Of a stretch of 64,000 nucleotides of DNA, positions 1 to 15,070 are shown piece after piece; within the stretch, counting starts at the first letter, position 1, and every line of letters starts with the position of its first letter. The notes under the pieces are model-generated. The model was not told where the DNA came from and did no database searches. It saw only the letters and a program-made list of their open reading frames with translations. The DNA lies in contig JAFBJZ010000438.1 of assembly GCA_016785225.1 (NCBI GenBank), positions 1,870,001-1,934,000 on the forward strand, read 5' to 3'. Source of the stretch: Psettodes erumei (Eukaryota > Chordata > Actinopteri > Pleuronectiformes > Psettodidae). The position numbers were made by a program, and so were the translations under genes.

Positions 1-3000
1 AATCTGCTCTCCAGCACGCTACAGAGATAGCCCTTTTAAAATTTCACTTCACTTCTGGTGTAAACAAACCTTGGGATTACTTGGGGTGTAAATCCACATT
101 CTACCATTTCTGTCACTCTCCTCTTCTGTCTAGCCGCCTACTTTGGGAGGTTAGGGGTATTTTAGGTGTTTGCTCAGTATTAGGAGTTGTGCACCTACCC
201 GTCTTCCTGTGTTTTATGACTCTTTCCATATTAACAAGACCAGGAGTGTATGTCCATCTCCATCACAGCTGAATGCATGTGTGTTGCCGTGCATCCTCAG
301 GCATGTGCCGTAGGCATGTATTTTAGCACGCCTGCCATTGGTACACTTTATGTGGCAGTGTGCAGCTCTCTGTCTGTGTGTTCTCTGTGATGGATTGCTT
401 GTCAGACAGCAGCATAGCACCGCTCTCGCTGGCTGACGGAGACATTAAGTCACCAGTCACGTAGATGCACTATGTTTGAGCATTCCTCTGGGAAAACGTG
501 TTAACCCTTTTCACTCCAGGACGTCTGTCAGATGACAGAGTGTATTACTTAGAAAGGGCTCGCTGCTAAAACCCGCAGTATGGCTGGATTCAGTGGAGAT
601 CAGTGTCTTTAATGCAGTTGTGTGGGAGGTGAAGGACCTCTGTCACACAGTGCTTTTAGATGGGCCAATTGCTGGAGACTTTGCACTACCACTGTCATTG
701 AGAGGCTTGCGGTTTTATTTTGCTTCTGCAGGCTGCAAGAATAGAAAATATGTAATTGACTGAGAGCATCTTCTTGCACTGCAGCAGCCTGGGGGAGTCA
801 TTGCAGAGGGAGGAACACTTCCCTCCAACTCTGTCCTTTAGGCTGCTGCTGCCCCCAGAATATGAGAATAACATACTATGAGAGAATGTGAATAGTCAGA
901 CTTGCACTGAAAACAAAGTGACTTTTTTTTGATAACTGATAAAAAACCCTCCAGTGTTACCTCTACACTCAATGTATTCTTTTGGAAGGGACTGTTGATT
1001 ATAACAGTGTTAAATTGTACTGGTATTTACATTTTACATGTTTTTATGCATGAGGGAAAGTCAATATTTACCTAACATTAATAGATAATCTTTAAATTGT
1101 CAACAAGGTGAATTTAGTCCTTTTCTCAACTGTATCACATTTTAGTCACATACTTGGGTCATGTTACTCATGAAATCCTAGTCTGACTGACACATGTTCC
1201 CCTCACTTTTCTCTTCTTGCCTGTTGCCATTTTCAAAATCTCTTTTGCTACTGGAAACCAAAACAACCTGTAAGATAGCAACATACATGACAAAAATGGC
1301 AAGATTTGACGTAGATTTGGATTATACAGTCACAAAGATGATTTACGTCTTTGAATGTTTTTTTCTGAAATTTACTGGGAATTAGCCTTTTTTTAATGAT
1401 TACCTACATGCTAATTTTCCACAGAAACATATTCCCCCAAGACTATTTTGTAGAGACACCATTGATGCATCCTGGGTTTAGCACCACCCAAAACAATTTT
1501 TATTGGATTAAATGAATACAAACAAGCCAGAGCATTTTTTCCCCATTAGCAGAAAAATAATGGGTGCAGCCAGACCATTCTTCACCACGGACACAGTGCT
1601 TTTTCTCAATAACATTAAAAATTCATGTCTAAATAAGAAACGCTTAAAGTTAGAGTTATGAAGAAAAATCATTAAGTATAATACTGAGAAGTCTCTGCTA
1701 ATCTACCACATCAGGATGGTGTGGGTGTGGTTTGATCAGATTTTAAAGCCATTGGCCTGGTAGCATTAGAAAACAACCCACCAAAAATCAACAGGGTTGA
1801 ACTCAAATTTTGCATAAATTTCTTTCTTTTTATTCATGCGTGAAAACATGAGGTTACCATGTTATAGTTATATACCCATTTTGTAGTTGCACACTCCTCT
1901 CAATCAAAACCTTGGCAATTATTTTTGTTCATCTGGGACTCCATAGATTGTAGCAGGAAGCTGATTAAGAAAATATGTTCTCATAGCGTTTAAAAATAAT
2001 CACAAGCCAAGATCAACTTTGTTATTGAAAATTAATTGACATAACTCGTTGCAAAATATATCTTTTATCTGATAGTCTTTGCACACACGTACCCACACAT
2101 CAATTTGTCTTTTTGTCTAGGTTTCAAGGGGAGTTATGCGATAGGCTGCGATATCATTTGTTCTTTCTCTCCTACTGACATGGTGTAATGGTTGGCTGGA
2201 GGATTTGATTCTGAGGACATTTGCTGCAAACTTGCTGTAAGAACATGATAGACCAGCAGGCCATCTAAAGTAAGTTTGTAGTTAAACAAACCCTGAAACA
2301 GGAGGTTTTCAGTGAGCAGTACATTGCAATTTTATTGGATAAGTAGTGTGATTCCCTTCTTCTTATATAGTTATTGTTTTTATGGGATATTTAATACTTT
2401 TGTCTAGTTTTGTCATCCCATGTTAGTTTTATTTCCTGTCATAATTTTGTTAATGGAAAATTTAACCCAAGCAGATCATATGGTATGACACACATCGTGA
2501 ACATGTAGTGTTTCATCTCAGTCCCTGGCATGACCATAATCCTGCCCTGTTTCATAAAATACTACCTGTGGTAACACACACAGTATCTTAACATTAACAC
2601 AAACACAGACAAATACTGTATGTAAACGCACACGCCGGCAGTTTGGTCACTGAGTAGCTCAGCTGGAGCGATGTTGGGCTACACGCCTCGTTAAGGGCAT
2701 TTTGGAAACTGTGTATACATAAGTAATTCATTTCTGGTATTAAGTAACAACTTTGATCTCTGGTTACTACTCTCAGGAACTAGTGCTGATGTAGTAAATA
2801 TGAGCTGCATGTTCATTTCCCACCACAGCTTTGCATTATGCTGAAACTTCTTTTTTCCCCCTTTTTTTTTCCTTTTTTCAATTGACGAAGCATAATTCAC
2901 ATTAAACACCCTTGCCCCTGTGGCAGAGTTCTCAAATTAGGCAACATTTTGTTCATTTGCCCATGATAAAGTTGTTCATTAGAAAATATACTTTGCCTTA

Positions 3001-3315
3001 TTCTTTGTTATTACCTTGCCATTGTAAATGCCTTGGGAGCAATTAAACACGTGAAGGGCCTAATTTTCTGTCCACGACTTCCAGTCCTGAACTCTATCTG
3101 CATGTTGCACACATTTTCTATGAACTAATTAAAGTGAATCAATGATACAGCCCTTTAAAATGGCGGCATATGTCACGGCCATCAGTGGGGAACAAAGGAC
3201 CCTCTTAATTATTTTGTTCCTGCCGTTTCTGTAAACGGCTTGTCAAGGCAGCAGACTCAGTAGCCAGCTCCTTGAAAAAGGGATGTCATGTACACGCACA
3301 ACAGACACATATTGA

Positions 3316-3358
<43 letters not shown>

Positions 3359-6300
3359 CACAGACACACACTCTGTCCCCTGTTTCTCTGTGATGGCTCC
3401 CTCTCTGTCTTATGAAAGACTAGTAATTGTACTACAACAATGACAATGTAAGTGCTTAAGTGTGACGGTCCCCTTGCTCTTCAAAAGCGCAGCATCCCTT
3501 ATCCATCATTGGCTCTGGGGAACAATTTCTTGGATGCTGACAACCATATCTTATCTTCAAGATGTTTTTTTTTTTTCTTTTTGTAAGCCCTCCTCTGGCC
3601 CATGTTTTATTCGGCCAAGTCTAATTTTGAAAAGTGTGTTACAGCCTGATATAAACACATACATTCTGATCTTTTCAGCCTCCGCAGGGTGTTCCTCATT
3701 CATTTGTCCCGTTCCTCAGCTGTATTCTGCAGCCCTGCTGAAACAGGCAGTTTAGCATGAGTATGCATTAGTCCTGTTATGAAGACTGATGAGCTGCGGG
3801 AGACCATGTTTTTTCCTGCCATGCAATTATTTACAGTGCCTCCCTGTAATCTGAAATACTTACATCTTCCTGATATAAATATAAAACATCATGGTGCAGG
3901 AGAGCCTCCATTTTTAGATCCAGCCGGGGCTGTAGATCATGTGGGTGTTTGGTGGGAAATGGTGACAAATGAAGCAGTGGGAGGTTTGACTACACTACAC
4001 TGCACTGGCAAACAACAAAAAGTTTGCAAATGCCAGTTGTTTATGAGCATGCCTGTTTGTTTAAGGGTTTCCCTTAATGCCCATCTTCAGTGTTGCCATA
4101 AATGTCCATCTGCAGCCCAGGAATCTAAAACTGGCTTTGACTACTGTAGGAAAATCAACTGGCTGTCCACCAAGTGTGTCATCTTCTCCTCTGAGAGAAA
4201 AGACAGACGGGGATGGGTGGATGGATGAAAGGATGCCTCGACACGCTTGTTTTCTCCACCTCGTTACAACCGTTTCTGTGTTATCAAGAGCTTTGGCCTG
4301 CCACAGCACAGCACTGCACTTTGTACTTGACAATACAGTGCTAATCGTCTCAATTCTTGCATTATTCCCCATCCATGTGCATGCATTTCAATCAAATAGG
4401 TGGCAATGTCCAAAAATAGTGCTGGAAAGATGGGCTGTCAGTCTCCCTGTCTGATCATGAGCTATTATTCTCTCTACCCACAGACAGGAGAGAGAGCTAC
4501 ACCAGTGTCTATGTGATCGTGATCAATACATAATCACTTTCCTGTCACCGCAATGGCGCTATCAGGTATCAGGGGACAGTCCAGTCCCACAGTTCAGCCA
4601 TTTTAGAAAAAGGGTTTGGCACACCATCTTTCTGACCTAGAAAGTAGGGGTGGGGGATGAACAGTGGTTAAGTGAACTCATTTCAGTCATTGCCACAGGA
4701 TATATTATTATATTTTCAATAGTCCGGGGTTCATTACATTAGTTTGCAATGTGCTGTTGAAATAGAAATAGCAGGGAGACCAGAAAAAAACCTTTACTAC
4801 CCTACAGTCAGACTGACCCCTGTTTCATACTAAATGACATGGGAGCAGCTACAGTAAGCACGCAGTTAACATCATCTATTACATGGCTTCATCGAACAAT
4901 TGTCTAATTGCCCAATGAATGCATTCTGAGGTTTGCAATGTCTGAATAATGGGTGATGTTTTCACGTTTAATTATGTCATTCCACAGACAAGAAGTCTAT
5001 TTTTGTTAATAGTAATCAAATTATAGTTGACAGTGAGATCGACTGTGAAGATTTATCCAATGCAATGTCAAATGGAAACATTACCTGAATGGAAACATTA
5101 TAATGCCTGTGAGAGTCCCAGCAGCCTTTCTGCATCTCAGACAGCTTACGTAAAAAATACACTTATAAAATGCTTCACAAAAGCACTGATTTTTGTGAAG
5201 TTAACCAAAAACAGACAGAAAAAAAAGAAATCCATGACAGAACATGTAAGGGGAAATATGCTATGAGAACAATAACAGTAATGCTACAGCATTGGCATCA
5301 CATTTGACAATGGTACATTTAATCAAAATTGCATGACATTTACATACTGAACAGGTTCACAAAGACTTTGCTAACAGAGACTTTTGTGTACCGTGTACTG
5401 GTCTGGGTATGTTGTGAATGGAGATTGATAGATTCTTCATATGGGTTATTTAAATGGCTCTCCTACTAAAAGCTTCTCATTGACTTTATTAATGGATATG
5501 TTTTCTCACACAGCCAGCATGAATGGATTTATTTGACCACATGGGGCAGTGCAACAAGCTCTGAATATGATAATGACATATTATTACGTTATAAAGTTGA
5601 TACGGTAAACGGTTATCTATTTACACAGCCAGCACACAATAGGGAAACATTGGCATTCATTTGGAGTTGAGTTCTAAGTAGCCAGTGTAAATCTAATTTT
5701 CACTCTCCTTTTTACATGCAAGCGACTGGCTTTCAGCAGCAATTTTGTTAACACCAAGTACCTTGTAGCTAACAAGCTGACATTTATGAAAGCAAATTCC
5801 ATAATTTATTTTTTAAAGAGATGATCAAAAACAGCTTCAGCTTTCAGTTCAACGGCATTGTAATTTTTTTTTTGGCCCTCACTCCTGCTGGTGACTAATA
5901 GCTGTGGGCTACCAGACATTGTGGTGTCTTTTTTTCTTTTTTTTCTTCGAAGAAAACTTTCTGATATCTAATATCTGTTTCATGCATAGCTTACTGTGGA
6001 AATAAACCATCCACACCTCAGTACTGTTATGCACACTTCTGCCCCCTCTGCCCCTTTCTCCATTTATCGCTGTGTTTCTCCCTCTCTCTTTCAACCCCTG
6101 CAGTGTAAAGCCAGTCAGACATAAAGAGTATTGTTTTACCCGGGTAGGGCTCACAGCAGGGCACTGTTAGCCCCGCGCCTCACGCAGCCCACAGCTCTCC
6201 CTATGCCTCAGTGATATCCCCTTTCTATGGCTCAGTGCCTGCATACATATGAATTCCCCCTGTCTTCTACCCTTCATGCTTCTGAGCAGGTCTTAGCTGA

Positions 6301-9300
6301 GCAGAGCTGGGACGTTACACAGCTGCCATGCTTGTTGGACATACGAAGAGTGTGGAGAATCTTGCATTCCAGCAACAGTAAATGAACTGTAATGATACAT
6401 TCTTTTGAGTGATTATAGGTATGATTGTATTATTTGAGCTGAGAGTGCTTCCCTGTGGTGGCAGATCTGGGCAGGGGAGGGAGGAGGGAGTAAATCATGT
6501 TCTTGTTAGATCAACTGGAAAATAGAACCTTTGTGCATGTAATATTATAATGAAGATATCTTAATAGTTTTGTGCAGTGCTTGTATTTTGCAACTTTGGA
6601 GAATATCTCATGAGGAAAGCCTCATCTTGTGGACACAGTTCCAAAAAGTGGGATTAATGTGAGAAGAAAATACAGCATTTAGTACACATCGTATTTCTTA
6701 CATTAGTAACTCAAATGTTGCTTTTTAAATGGTGGATCTTTATTTTTAGATAAAGCAGTAGACAAGTGTAATATTTTATCTTCAAATTATGTTATTTTTC
6801 ATGGTGCCCTACACTGTACACTAAGCCTTTGCAAATGAGCATATCATGATGACACAAACTTGCATCTCTATGACCTTCAACTATTTGATTGCACTTCCAA
6901 TACTCCTATGGAAATAAGATGGGTGTACAGATGAAGCTGTGTTGCTGGATGGTGTGTTGCAGGAATAAGCTGCAATGTCCTTTCACAGCCATTATATGTC
7001 ACATCGGGCTGCATCCCCCAATTTATCCCCTCTGTGGTTCAAGGGAGATTCCTATTGATTTCCCATCACAGAGCCAGCGTACAACATAAATAGAAAGTGT
7101 GTGCCCTATTATTTGTGTCGGTTGATAAAACAGAAGGCTTAGACCCCCTTGTCTTTATTCTGGGGCCCATTGAGAACCTGTCCCTTCTAACCAAAAAAAA
7201 CAGCAGCTATAAATTTGATGATGCCTCATACACGGTAATGGCACCTTTGAAAATGATGTGTGTTTAAATTATTGGCATGGTATTACATCCTGTGAACTTC
7301 GGGACATGATTAATGAGATTACACTCGGTGTGGGAAAACAGCCGTAAAAACAGGCTGAATTTTCATACATGCTTAATGCCTGTCACCCTGTGGGTTACTG
7401 CACAAACCAACAGAGGAAGATTTGCTTTCCCGGGAGAAGGTTACATGCAATCTCTCAGTGTCTGGGCATCTGCCGGACAGCAGGAGAGAAGTGAGACAAA
7501 TCCATTTAGACCAGAAATAGCATGATTGCGCCTACTTCTACAATCTCTCACACCTTAAATATGAATGGTGGGCAAGTAACATTTTTCAGATAGAAAGGTT
7601 GCCTAAGCAGCAAAGTGCACAGGACTTCCAAATGCATTTTACATGAATATTTTTCTTTGTAGGCTTTTTACACGTCTAACTCCTCCATGTGCGGCTTTTG
7701 TTTTGAGCAACCATTCAGCATTTTCATTCCTGGAAGTTTATAGGTGTTGTGTTGCTATTATTGTAATTGCCACAATGCTACAGGCTTCAAATAAAAGCCG
7801 GAGACAATATTCCTCCTACAATTGAGTTTCTGTGCCTGTCGCCCTGCCTACAGCTGCATCCATTTCTGCAGTGTCCCTGAAATTTCTGTGCATTATCTCA
7901 GGGAAGGATGTACTAATCTGCAGTGATTTGAAACAGGACCAAAACACTGACTTTCCTAATCCCTCATTTTTTTATCAGGGGTGGTGAGGAGCATTTTACC
8001 CCTGTGGGAGGGAAAGAAAGAGGGAGCTATTTCATGCTTCATCGGTTCCACTGTTTTTATGAAGATTTTCTCATACCCTCTACTACCCCCACTTCAATCC
8101 ATAGTGTAACTGAATTTATAAAGCCTGTTTGCAATAGTCAGACACCTTTTAGAAGTACGAAGGTACTTTTCATTATTAGGGATGTGTAGATGGCTGCCTT
8201 CTCCCTCTGTAGTGGTAGTAATTTAACTTTAAGGCAGATAAGACTCTGTATCTCTGAAAAAGAGGTGCAATTTCCTTTGCTGTCTCTCATTTTATTCATT
8301 TGACAATTGGCAAACACCTATGGCACACAGAATATAATTTGCTTCCAAGCATTACTGCATGAACGCACCAATTTGGATTATTGCACACATCTGTGGAGCA
8401 TAATTCATATAATTATATTTCCTCAGATTCTGTCACCCAATTTATTTGATATTTTATTTACTTATCTAAAATGTTTGCAGGAAATTTCCACGGGTTTGTG
8501 GGCACTCTTGCTTAACCTCATACTGAGGTGTTATCCTATATAATGTGTAGATGTGAAAAATATGGGAGGTTTTCAATTAAACACAGGTTGCTGTGAGTAT
8601 AGTCAGTGCAGTGATGTGCCTTATTAATACCTATTGGGAAATGTGATATCAGGAATTATCATGTTCACAGTTAATATCATGTAAATTCAGGGTAAGTGAT
8701 CTGAGTGGCAGCTCAGTGAATTTAAATCAAGAAGGTTCCAATTCTATCAGCAGCTGATATCAAGTTATAATGTGCCTTTTTTGCTTCATACATAGCAGAG
8801 ACACAGAAACAAAAAAAGCTCATTGATCTGCCGTGATCTAAACACTGCAAAAGGCACAGGATAATAACAAGCGGTTGGAAATTTACAAGGTAAGCTTTGG
8901 CAACACAACAGCATAGGTCATCATATGACTATGAATTACTGGAACCCCCTGTCTCAGAGGATCACTTGAGGCTCTCTCGCCATGAAATAATTGGGTTGCA
9001 ACAGTGCAACTCCAGTTAAAGTGTAAAGGTGCTTTTGCTTTGTTTTGCTGTTACAAGACCAAAGACACAGCAGTGACTATTAATCAATGGTGGATACATG
9101 TAGCCGACAGGATAAAGAGGGAGATAAGTTGAAAAACTGTACCCTGTGGCTTTGAAAAAAAAAAAACAACAAAAACATCTCTTGTAAAGTGCTGTTTAGG
9201 AAAGGCAGTTTCCAATGTGCAGTGGTTACACCACTGTGCTGAAATGTTCTTTTTTTTCTTTGAGATAATATCCCCAGAGTTTGTTTCCTTGTAGGTTAGT

Positions 9301-11435
9301 CATTACTGTGCTCCACACTGGTCAACAGGCCAGCTGGGGGTTGTTTTAGTGCTTCTACAGCTGGCAAAAAGATGTCTGATTTGTGGGTTACACGCCATAA
9401 ACTTTTCAGGGACTGTCACTCCATTTTTTTTATTTTCATGTTTTAATTCATGACTGGAACCTCTGAATCACAATGTCACAGCCAACAGTCACACTTGGCA
9501 CTTGGCTACGACAAGCCTTTTTTATTTTTTAAATTTTGTCAGTAGGGGACAGACAGGAGTTTCCTGTGGCAGGACCTGTGCCGTCTGCGGCAAGGGACAT
9601 CTCCCTTTGTTGTCAGAACACCTCTAAACATCTCTCACAGAAACAATTACCATACCATCTGTGGCTTCCTGCTAACACGTTGCTCACTGTCAGCATGTCA
9701 GCCTCTTTTTTCTCTTTCTTTTTCTCCTCCCTCTAACACACTCCCTCACACTGAGACTGATGAGTAGTTAGGTCACCAAGAACTCAAATGGATACATTTA
9801 ATTGTGCTAATAGTCACTTTATATTCCGTTTTTCCTGATACCTTGTAATGGAGCTGTCAGTGGCGGATTGAATTGTCAGTAATCTACAGTATGTTCGGAT
9901 TTGCCTTGAGCATTTGAGAGTTGGTCTGTTGATTAAAGTCCTTGCATACATTTCCAGCAAACCTGGAGTTGGTTTACTGAAAAAAAATCATTTCTGCTAC
10001 ACTGGGTACTGTTACTGTGAAGGTAATGTTAAAAGAATACACATTTTAGATGAGCATTTCAAGAATGCCTGTGCCGACACTTACATTTACATTGCCAAAC
10101 TTTTAACTTTTAACACTTTTGTGTGAAGTGAAGTGAAGTGTTTGTGTGTTAAGGTTTCATGTTTGCTTCAAGTGATGAGGCTAAAAAACATACAGGACAT
10201 ATTATCTTATTCCCTTCAACAGTGTTTTCAGGAGCTGCATTACACCTGTCTGTTGATATGCATATTTCAATTTTCTTGAGGTTTGAAAAACATGTAAATG
10301 TTTAACTCAGCCAATATGGCCGATTTCCCTGCTGTGTTCCAATGAGCATGTGACACATCCATCACTGTCATATTGATTTGCACACCAGCTAACATATCCA
10401 GCAGAAGCTAGCATTACAAGAGTCTCTCTGACTAATCGGCACTGACATGACTGGTTTGCTTGGTTAGGCCACACATCCACTGTAACATATTTCATCCAAA
10501 GTCGTGTCACATTTGCCTCAAGTGATTGACACTTTGATGCCAGAACTATACAAACTCAATTGGAAGACAAATTAAGGGCATGGGGGGGCACATTACCAGT
10601 TGCAGTTTGTTTGAGGGGGCATACGCTGGTTCACATATCACATCTTCGTAGTTTGGACTCAAAAAGACTGCAACATTAAATTGGTTTCTTTTAAGAGCTG
10701 TGCAAAAATATTAGGGAGAATGGAGAGGTGCTGAGAAGGAGGAGAGCACTGTTTGGTTTTTTTGCTCAACATATTTTATATTCAGCTTTTTTTTATTTCA
10801 CAGAGCTGCCAGCTGTGTCCAGCTCATTTACTCATTGACAATAGTAATCAATAATCAGTTAGTAGAGCTTGTTTTAAAGTCAAAATGGCTGCATTATTTT
10901 TGACAAGCTGTTTTTTAATGTGAAATTCAGTGGATATAGTGGAAAATTATTTTTCCATCTATTTATATTCATTACTTTGAAATAGTACACTACTTGAATT
11001 ATTTCTGCACCTTAAGTTTTTATTTGTAGATGAACTGCACCATTTCAGCACAATATCATTTTGATGTACTGGTGGGAGGGACGTTTTTATATCAAGAGGA
11101 GGCAATGGACGATGGTGCATTACTTTGCTTTTTCATACAGTAAACCACATGGTGCAGCTGCCCTCCCCATCCCAGTGATTTTCAAACAGTCCCTTACTTC
11201 TGAAATGAAACATACACACATAAAACTCTGAATGTACATTGCTGATATTTCAGAACAGCTCAAGTGGCAATGCATTGCCAAGCAAGTCTGACACAGATGA
11301 GACGGGACTTCTGAACAATTCAAACTCCCATAGGGTCAAATAGTATCTTCCTGACTGGCTCAACACCCTCGCATTTCAATTCACAGCAAAGAAGCTGAGA
11401 GTTACAGTTCATAACACTGTCTCTCTGACCCACAG
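1..11435 (+). other. noncoding sequence, probably cdh8 intron upstream of the EC2 exon
   Basis: No cadherin EC1 exon or other convincing coding segment was found on either strand. All open frames are short, lack family motifs and are interrupted by homopolymers. If the gene has the usual type II layout, this stretch is the 3' end of the long intron after the EC1 exon. It contains a CA microsatellite near 3320 and a stretch near 3.0-3.3 kb that looks like unique, homeobox-site-rich sequence. Confidence 0.7.
3320..3357. repeat. (CA)n microsatellite
   Basis: About 18 uninterrupted AC/CA dinucleotides, followed by degenerate CACA-rich sequence to about 3370. Confidence 0.95.
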
Positions 11436-11555
11436 GTACCCCAGTAACCCGGGTAACAGCTACAGACGCAGATGATCCAGTGTATGGGAACAGTGCCAAA
11501 CTGGTCTACAGTATATTGGAGGGGCAACCATATTTTTCTGTGGACCCTAATTCAG
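11436..11555 (+). CDS. cdh8: cdh8 exon: start of EC2
   Basis: This 120-bp exon opens EC2. It starts after a CACAG acceptor with the last two bases of a split Gly codon, and ends in the first base of an Ala codon before GTAAG. The encoded TPVTRVTATDADDP holds an EC1-EC2 calcium-site motif, and YGNSAKLVYSILEGQPYF is the typical type II EC2 strand. The missing upstream partner is the EC1 exon, which I could not find in the first 11.4 kb. Confidence 0.92.
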
Positions 11556-14500
11556 GTAAGCACACTAATTTGTTGGTGTTGTCTACTTTTCCTTGTTGCA
11601 TTCCTCCAACTTAAACCTAATCAGACATACCATGCAAAAGACAATACACACAATAATAGAGAGGAACAGTATAATCTCTATGACTTCAAAAAAAGGAGAC
11701 ACAAAAGGATGACACCTCTGTGGTGTGGGCTTACAAACGTAGCTCTTTCTGCTGTTATTCATTGTTTGCATGACAAAGCCTGACGAAAATCTCTGTGAGA
11801 TCGAAACGTTACTTCATTAAAGTTAATGGAAGCTATTAATACAGTGTGCAAATCCTTTTGTCTGTTTCTAACCAGTGGAGAGCATAATGTATTACAAAAT
11901 GTAATGAATGAGTGCCACACCCATAATGGGACAAAAAGGAAAGAAATGGGCTTTACAGTGAGACAGTGATTACATCTAAGGATTATTTCAATAGTCTTTT
12001 GCTTCTTGACAGGGTGAGGCACATTAGGCCAGAACCTTTTAGTATTAAACATTGTCCTTTTTCATTACCTGCTTCCACTTAGATAAATGAGCTTACAAAG
12101 TCACCTCAGGTCAAGTAGATGACAGTTACAAATAAGTTTCTCTTAGAAGGGTCTAACTTATTGTGCACAGATGCAATTTTTTGTGTAAGGTCCTACCTCA
12201 AATGACAAGTCTATGTTAAGCTTTCAGGACCCCAGGGAATATGCTTTGGAAAATTACTAGCATGTTTTGCATGAGAAAAAAATATATTTTCACAATCTCT
12301 TGACTAGTAGCTAACTAACTGACAAATTATCCTAACATAAACACATTGTAGAAGTTATTTGAACAGTATTACAGTTGTGGAGAAGTGCAAGATGTTCAAG
12401 TCTTTTCAGGGTTACATGAAGGCAATAAGGTTTTCCAAAAAAGTCCCTGCACTTACCTGGTTTATGATAGAAAAATATCATACCCTAAATCTGCACCTAA
12501 TGCAACTTTTCTTAAAATTACTGCATGGGTTTGCACTTGGGTATGCAAATCTTAACAGCCCTAGAAATAAATTTTATATAGAACTAACTTGCAATAGCAA
12601 ATATTTTTAGCTTTAAAGGAAAAATAATGCTGGGATCAGATTTACTATGAAGATGAGGAAATGTTATTAATTAACATAATTGTCAAGTCACAAATATGTT
12701 GATATTGAAAGTATCAATAAAATTTTCACAGATAATGTATCAAAATATACAGTCTTACAGTGCAATATCCACTTGTAGTGACTACAGCCTTATTGTACTT
12801 TTTTATATTGATGTTCAGGCACTGGCAGTCATACAGATTGTGGCCTAGTTCAAAATGGAAAACTTCAAAGAGACATTTAACATTTAAAGACATTTAATCA
12901 AAACCATGATCTTTTGCCCCAGTCTCTGGTGTGACAGTGGAGGGCTTCGTACCCCTGTCATCCACCCAGGTCACCTCCTGGTCTGTTGCCAGAAGTACTT
13001 AGTAAACTCTGACATCTAAACATGAGATGACACATCTACATCCTGATTACATTAATATACATGGTCTATTCTACTTTATATATCAACAGAATCTTCTCGA
13101 CCCTGGCATTTAGACTGGGGTCAGCCTACAGTGTCTTTTGAAAAAGATTTAACTAACAAGTTCAATACGTTTCATTAACATGGCATCCATATTCTTAGTT
13201 AAATTTTGAATTTGTTCATTCAATCCCTGCTTATGCTGTCCGAGTGTAGTATAGGTCTCTCTACTGCCAGTGCTGTGGATTTTAATGAAAAAGAAAGACT
13301 GACGTGAAAGCACTGAGTGAGAGGTTGACTTTTTATTGTGCATGTTTCCCCATCCTGCTGGCACTATAAGTTGAACAGGCTCCTGCGGGTGGAAGTGGTC
13401 TAAAATGATTATGTTTTCTAGACAGACAATAAAGGATTTCTTTTTTAAAGCACCTATCAGCAGACCACATGGCAACTATGTTAATGAGTTTTGTTAACTG
13501 CTATGTGTATGTCAATGCTATTATGTATCCTCACCCCATTTTTAGCAAGCACGTAAGGCAACACGTTACCAAATGCATGCTGAAAGGGAGCTGACAATGT
13601 TGGTTATAGCTTAAAAAAGTTGTGTAACAACGACAGGGCTGCAGGTAACTCAGCCCATCTGTTTTGTGAAATGCTTGTGGATAATCGTTGCATGAGGCTC
13701 CTGTTAAATCTGGCCCACAGGCTCCCTTTTCTACCCCCTTCCCTCTGTAGCTGCATATCCGCTTATGTTTCAAAACATAAACACTACACTGGGGCTAGAA
13801 TTTGCATTACTGGGGGCAGGTATAGCTTTAAATAACATGTGAAATACTGCGACTACGGTTTTGATATGTAAAATAAGAGAAAAAGAAACCCAAACAGTGA
13901 TATAATGAATAGAAATAAGACTCACACACTATGACAAAGGCTTACAATAAATTTAATAATGCACCGTCTGATCTTGCAGAGATCTTTGTCAGGCTTCGTC
14001 AGACAACAGTTAATGACATCACAAATGGAAAGCATTATATGCACACAATATTATTCACAGGTGAATGGAAGCACCATAATAAAATTACCTTAGCCCACAT
14101 ACTGAACCAGTATTTGAGTATCTGAGTAAGACTGGAAAACAAGTGGAATTGTTAGACTGCGCATGGCCAATCACTGGAATACATACAGTACAATAAAACG
14201 GTTTCTTGATTATGTTTTCCATCAGCCGATTGGTCGTCCCAATTGCTAAATGGGCCACCACTCATGTGCTGCTGTGTAACATTATTGAATCCAAAATCAT
14301 AGTCCCAAATAAATCCAAAATAATAGTAATAATAATAATCACTTTTTTCCCTCATAAGGCAAACTCAGCAGCATCATCATGCATAAAGTTATCTCCAAAC
14401 AGATCACAGATTGGATCTTTAATTACTTTTTCAGCTGACTTTTTAACATGTGTCTGTAAGCAGTATGATTAAATAATGGTGAAATTACATAAATAAGAAA

Positions 14501-15036
14501 TGAGATGGAAATCAGCTGCTCACAATTTGGATAACAGTGCACAATAAACAAGCCTGAAGAAAGGCAGTCTCAAAACGTATGTACATAATTAGGATGAACA
14601 CTCAGCTTGCCCTCACTGCTATAGGTGTCACAACCTCAAAACATCTGCACTGGAAACATAGCTGCAGTGAGCAGGCAATATAAGGATTAGCAGGCATACT
14701 TTGATTGCAGAACACATGCAGATGGCTCATTCAAGTGAGCCAGATGTTTTAATGAATGTTAATGATAAATAAAAGGTAAGGGGAAAACAATCATTAGAAT
14801 GCATTTGACAGTTTCGACACCACACTGGAAATGAAAAGCAACAATAAATAAATAAACATCATGCCCCAATTCATCACTTGGTTAATGGTCGGTGAAAAGA
14901 AAAAAGTTGAGGCAAATATCTATGGAAATGAGTGTTTGTCTATCTTCCCTTTTCAGTGATTACGAATTAATTTGAATAATTAACGATGATCAACAGAGAT
15001 GAGAGTGTTGCTTCCAGCAGGAAAACTCAAGTATGC

Positions 15037-15070
<34 letters not shown>

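Noticed and set aside
2640..2720. tRNA-like string TAGCTCAGCTGGAGCG
   Set aside because: It looks like a tRNA box A, but no box B (GGTTCGAATCC) follows at the right distance and no cloverleaf stems pair. At best it is a SINE trace.
3779..4454. Overlapping 125- and 149-codon frames
   Set aside because: They overlap each other and a minus-strand frame, show no family motif and lie in intron sequence; chance frames.
1..11435. Search for the EC1 exon of the cadherin
   Set aside because: No frame encodes the expected EC1 motifs (for example a DINDNAPEF linker after a long EC1 strand set), so the exon is outside the window.
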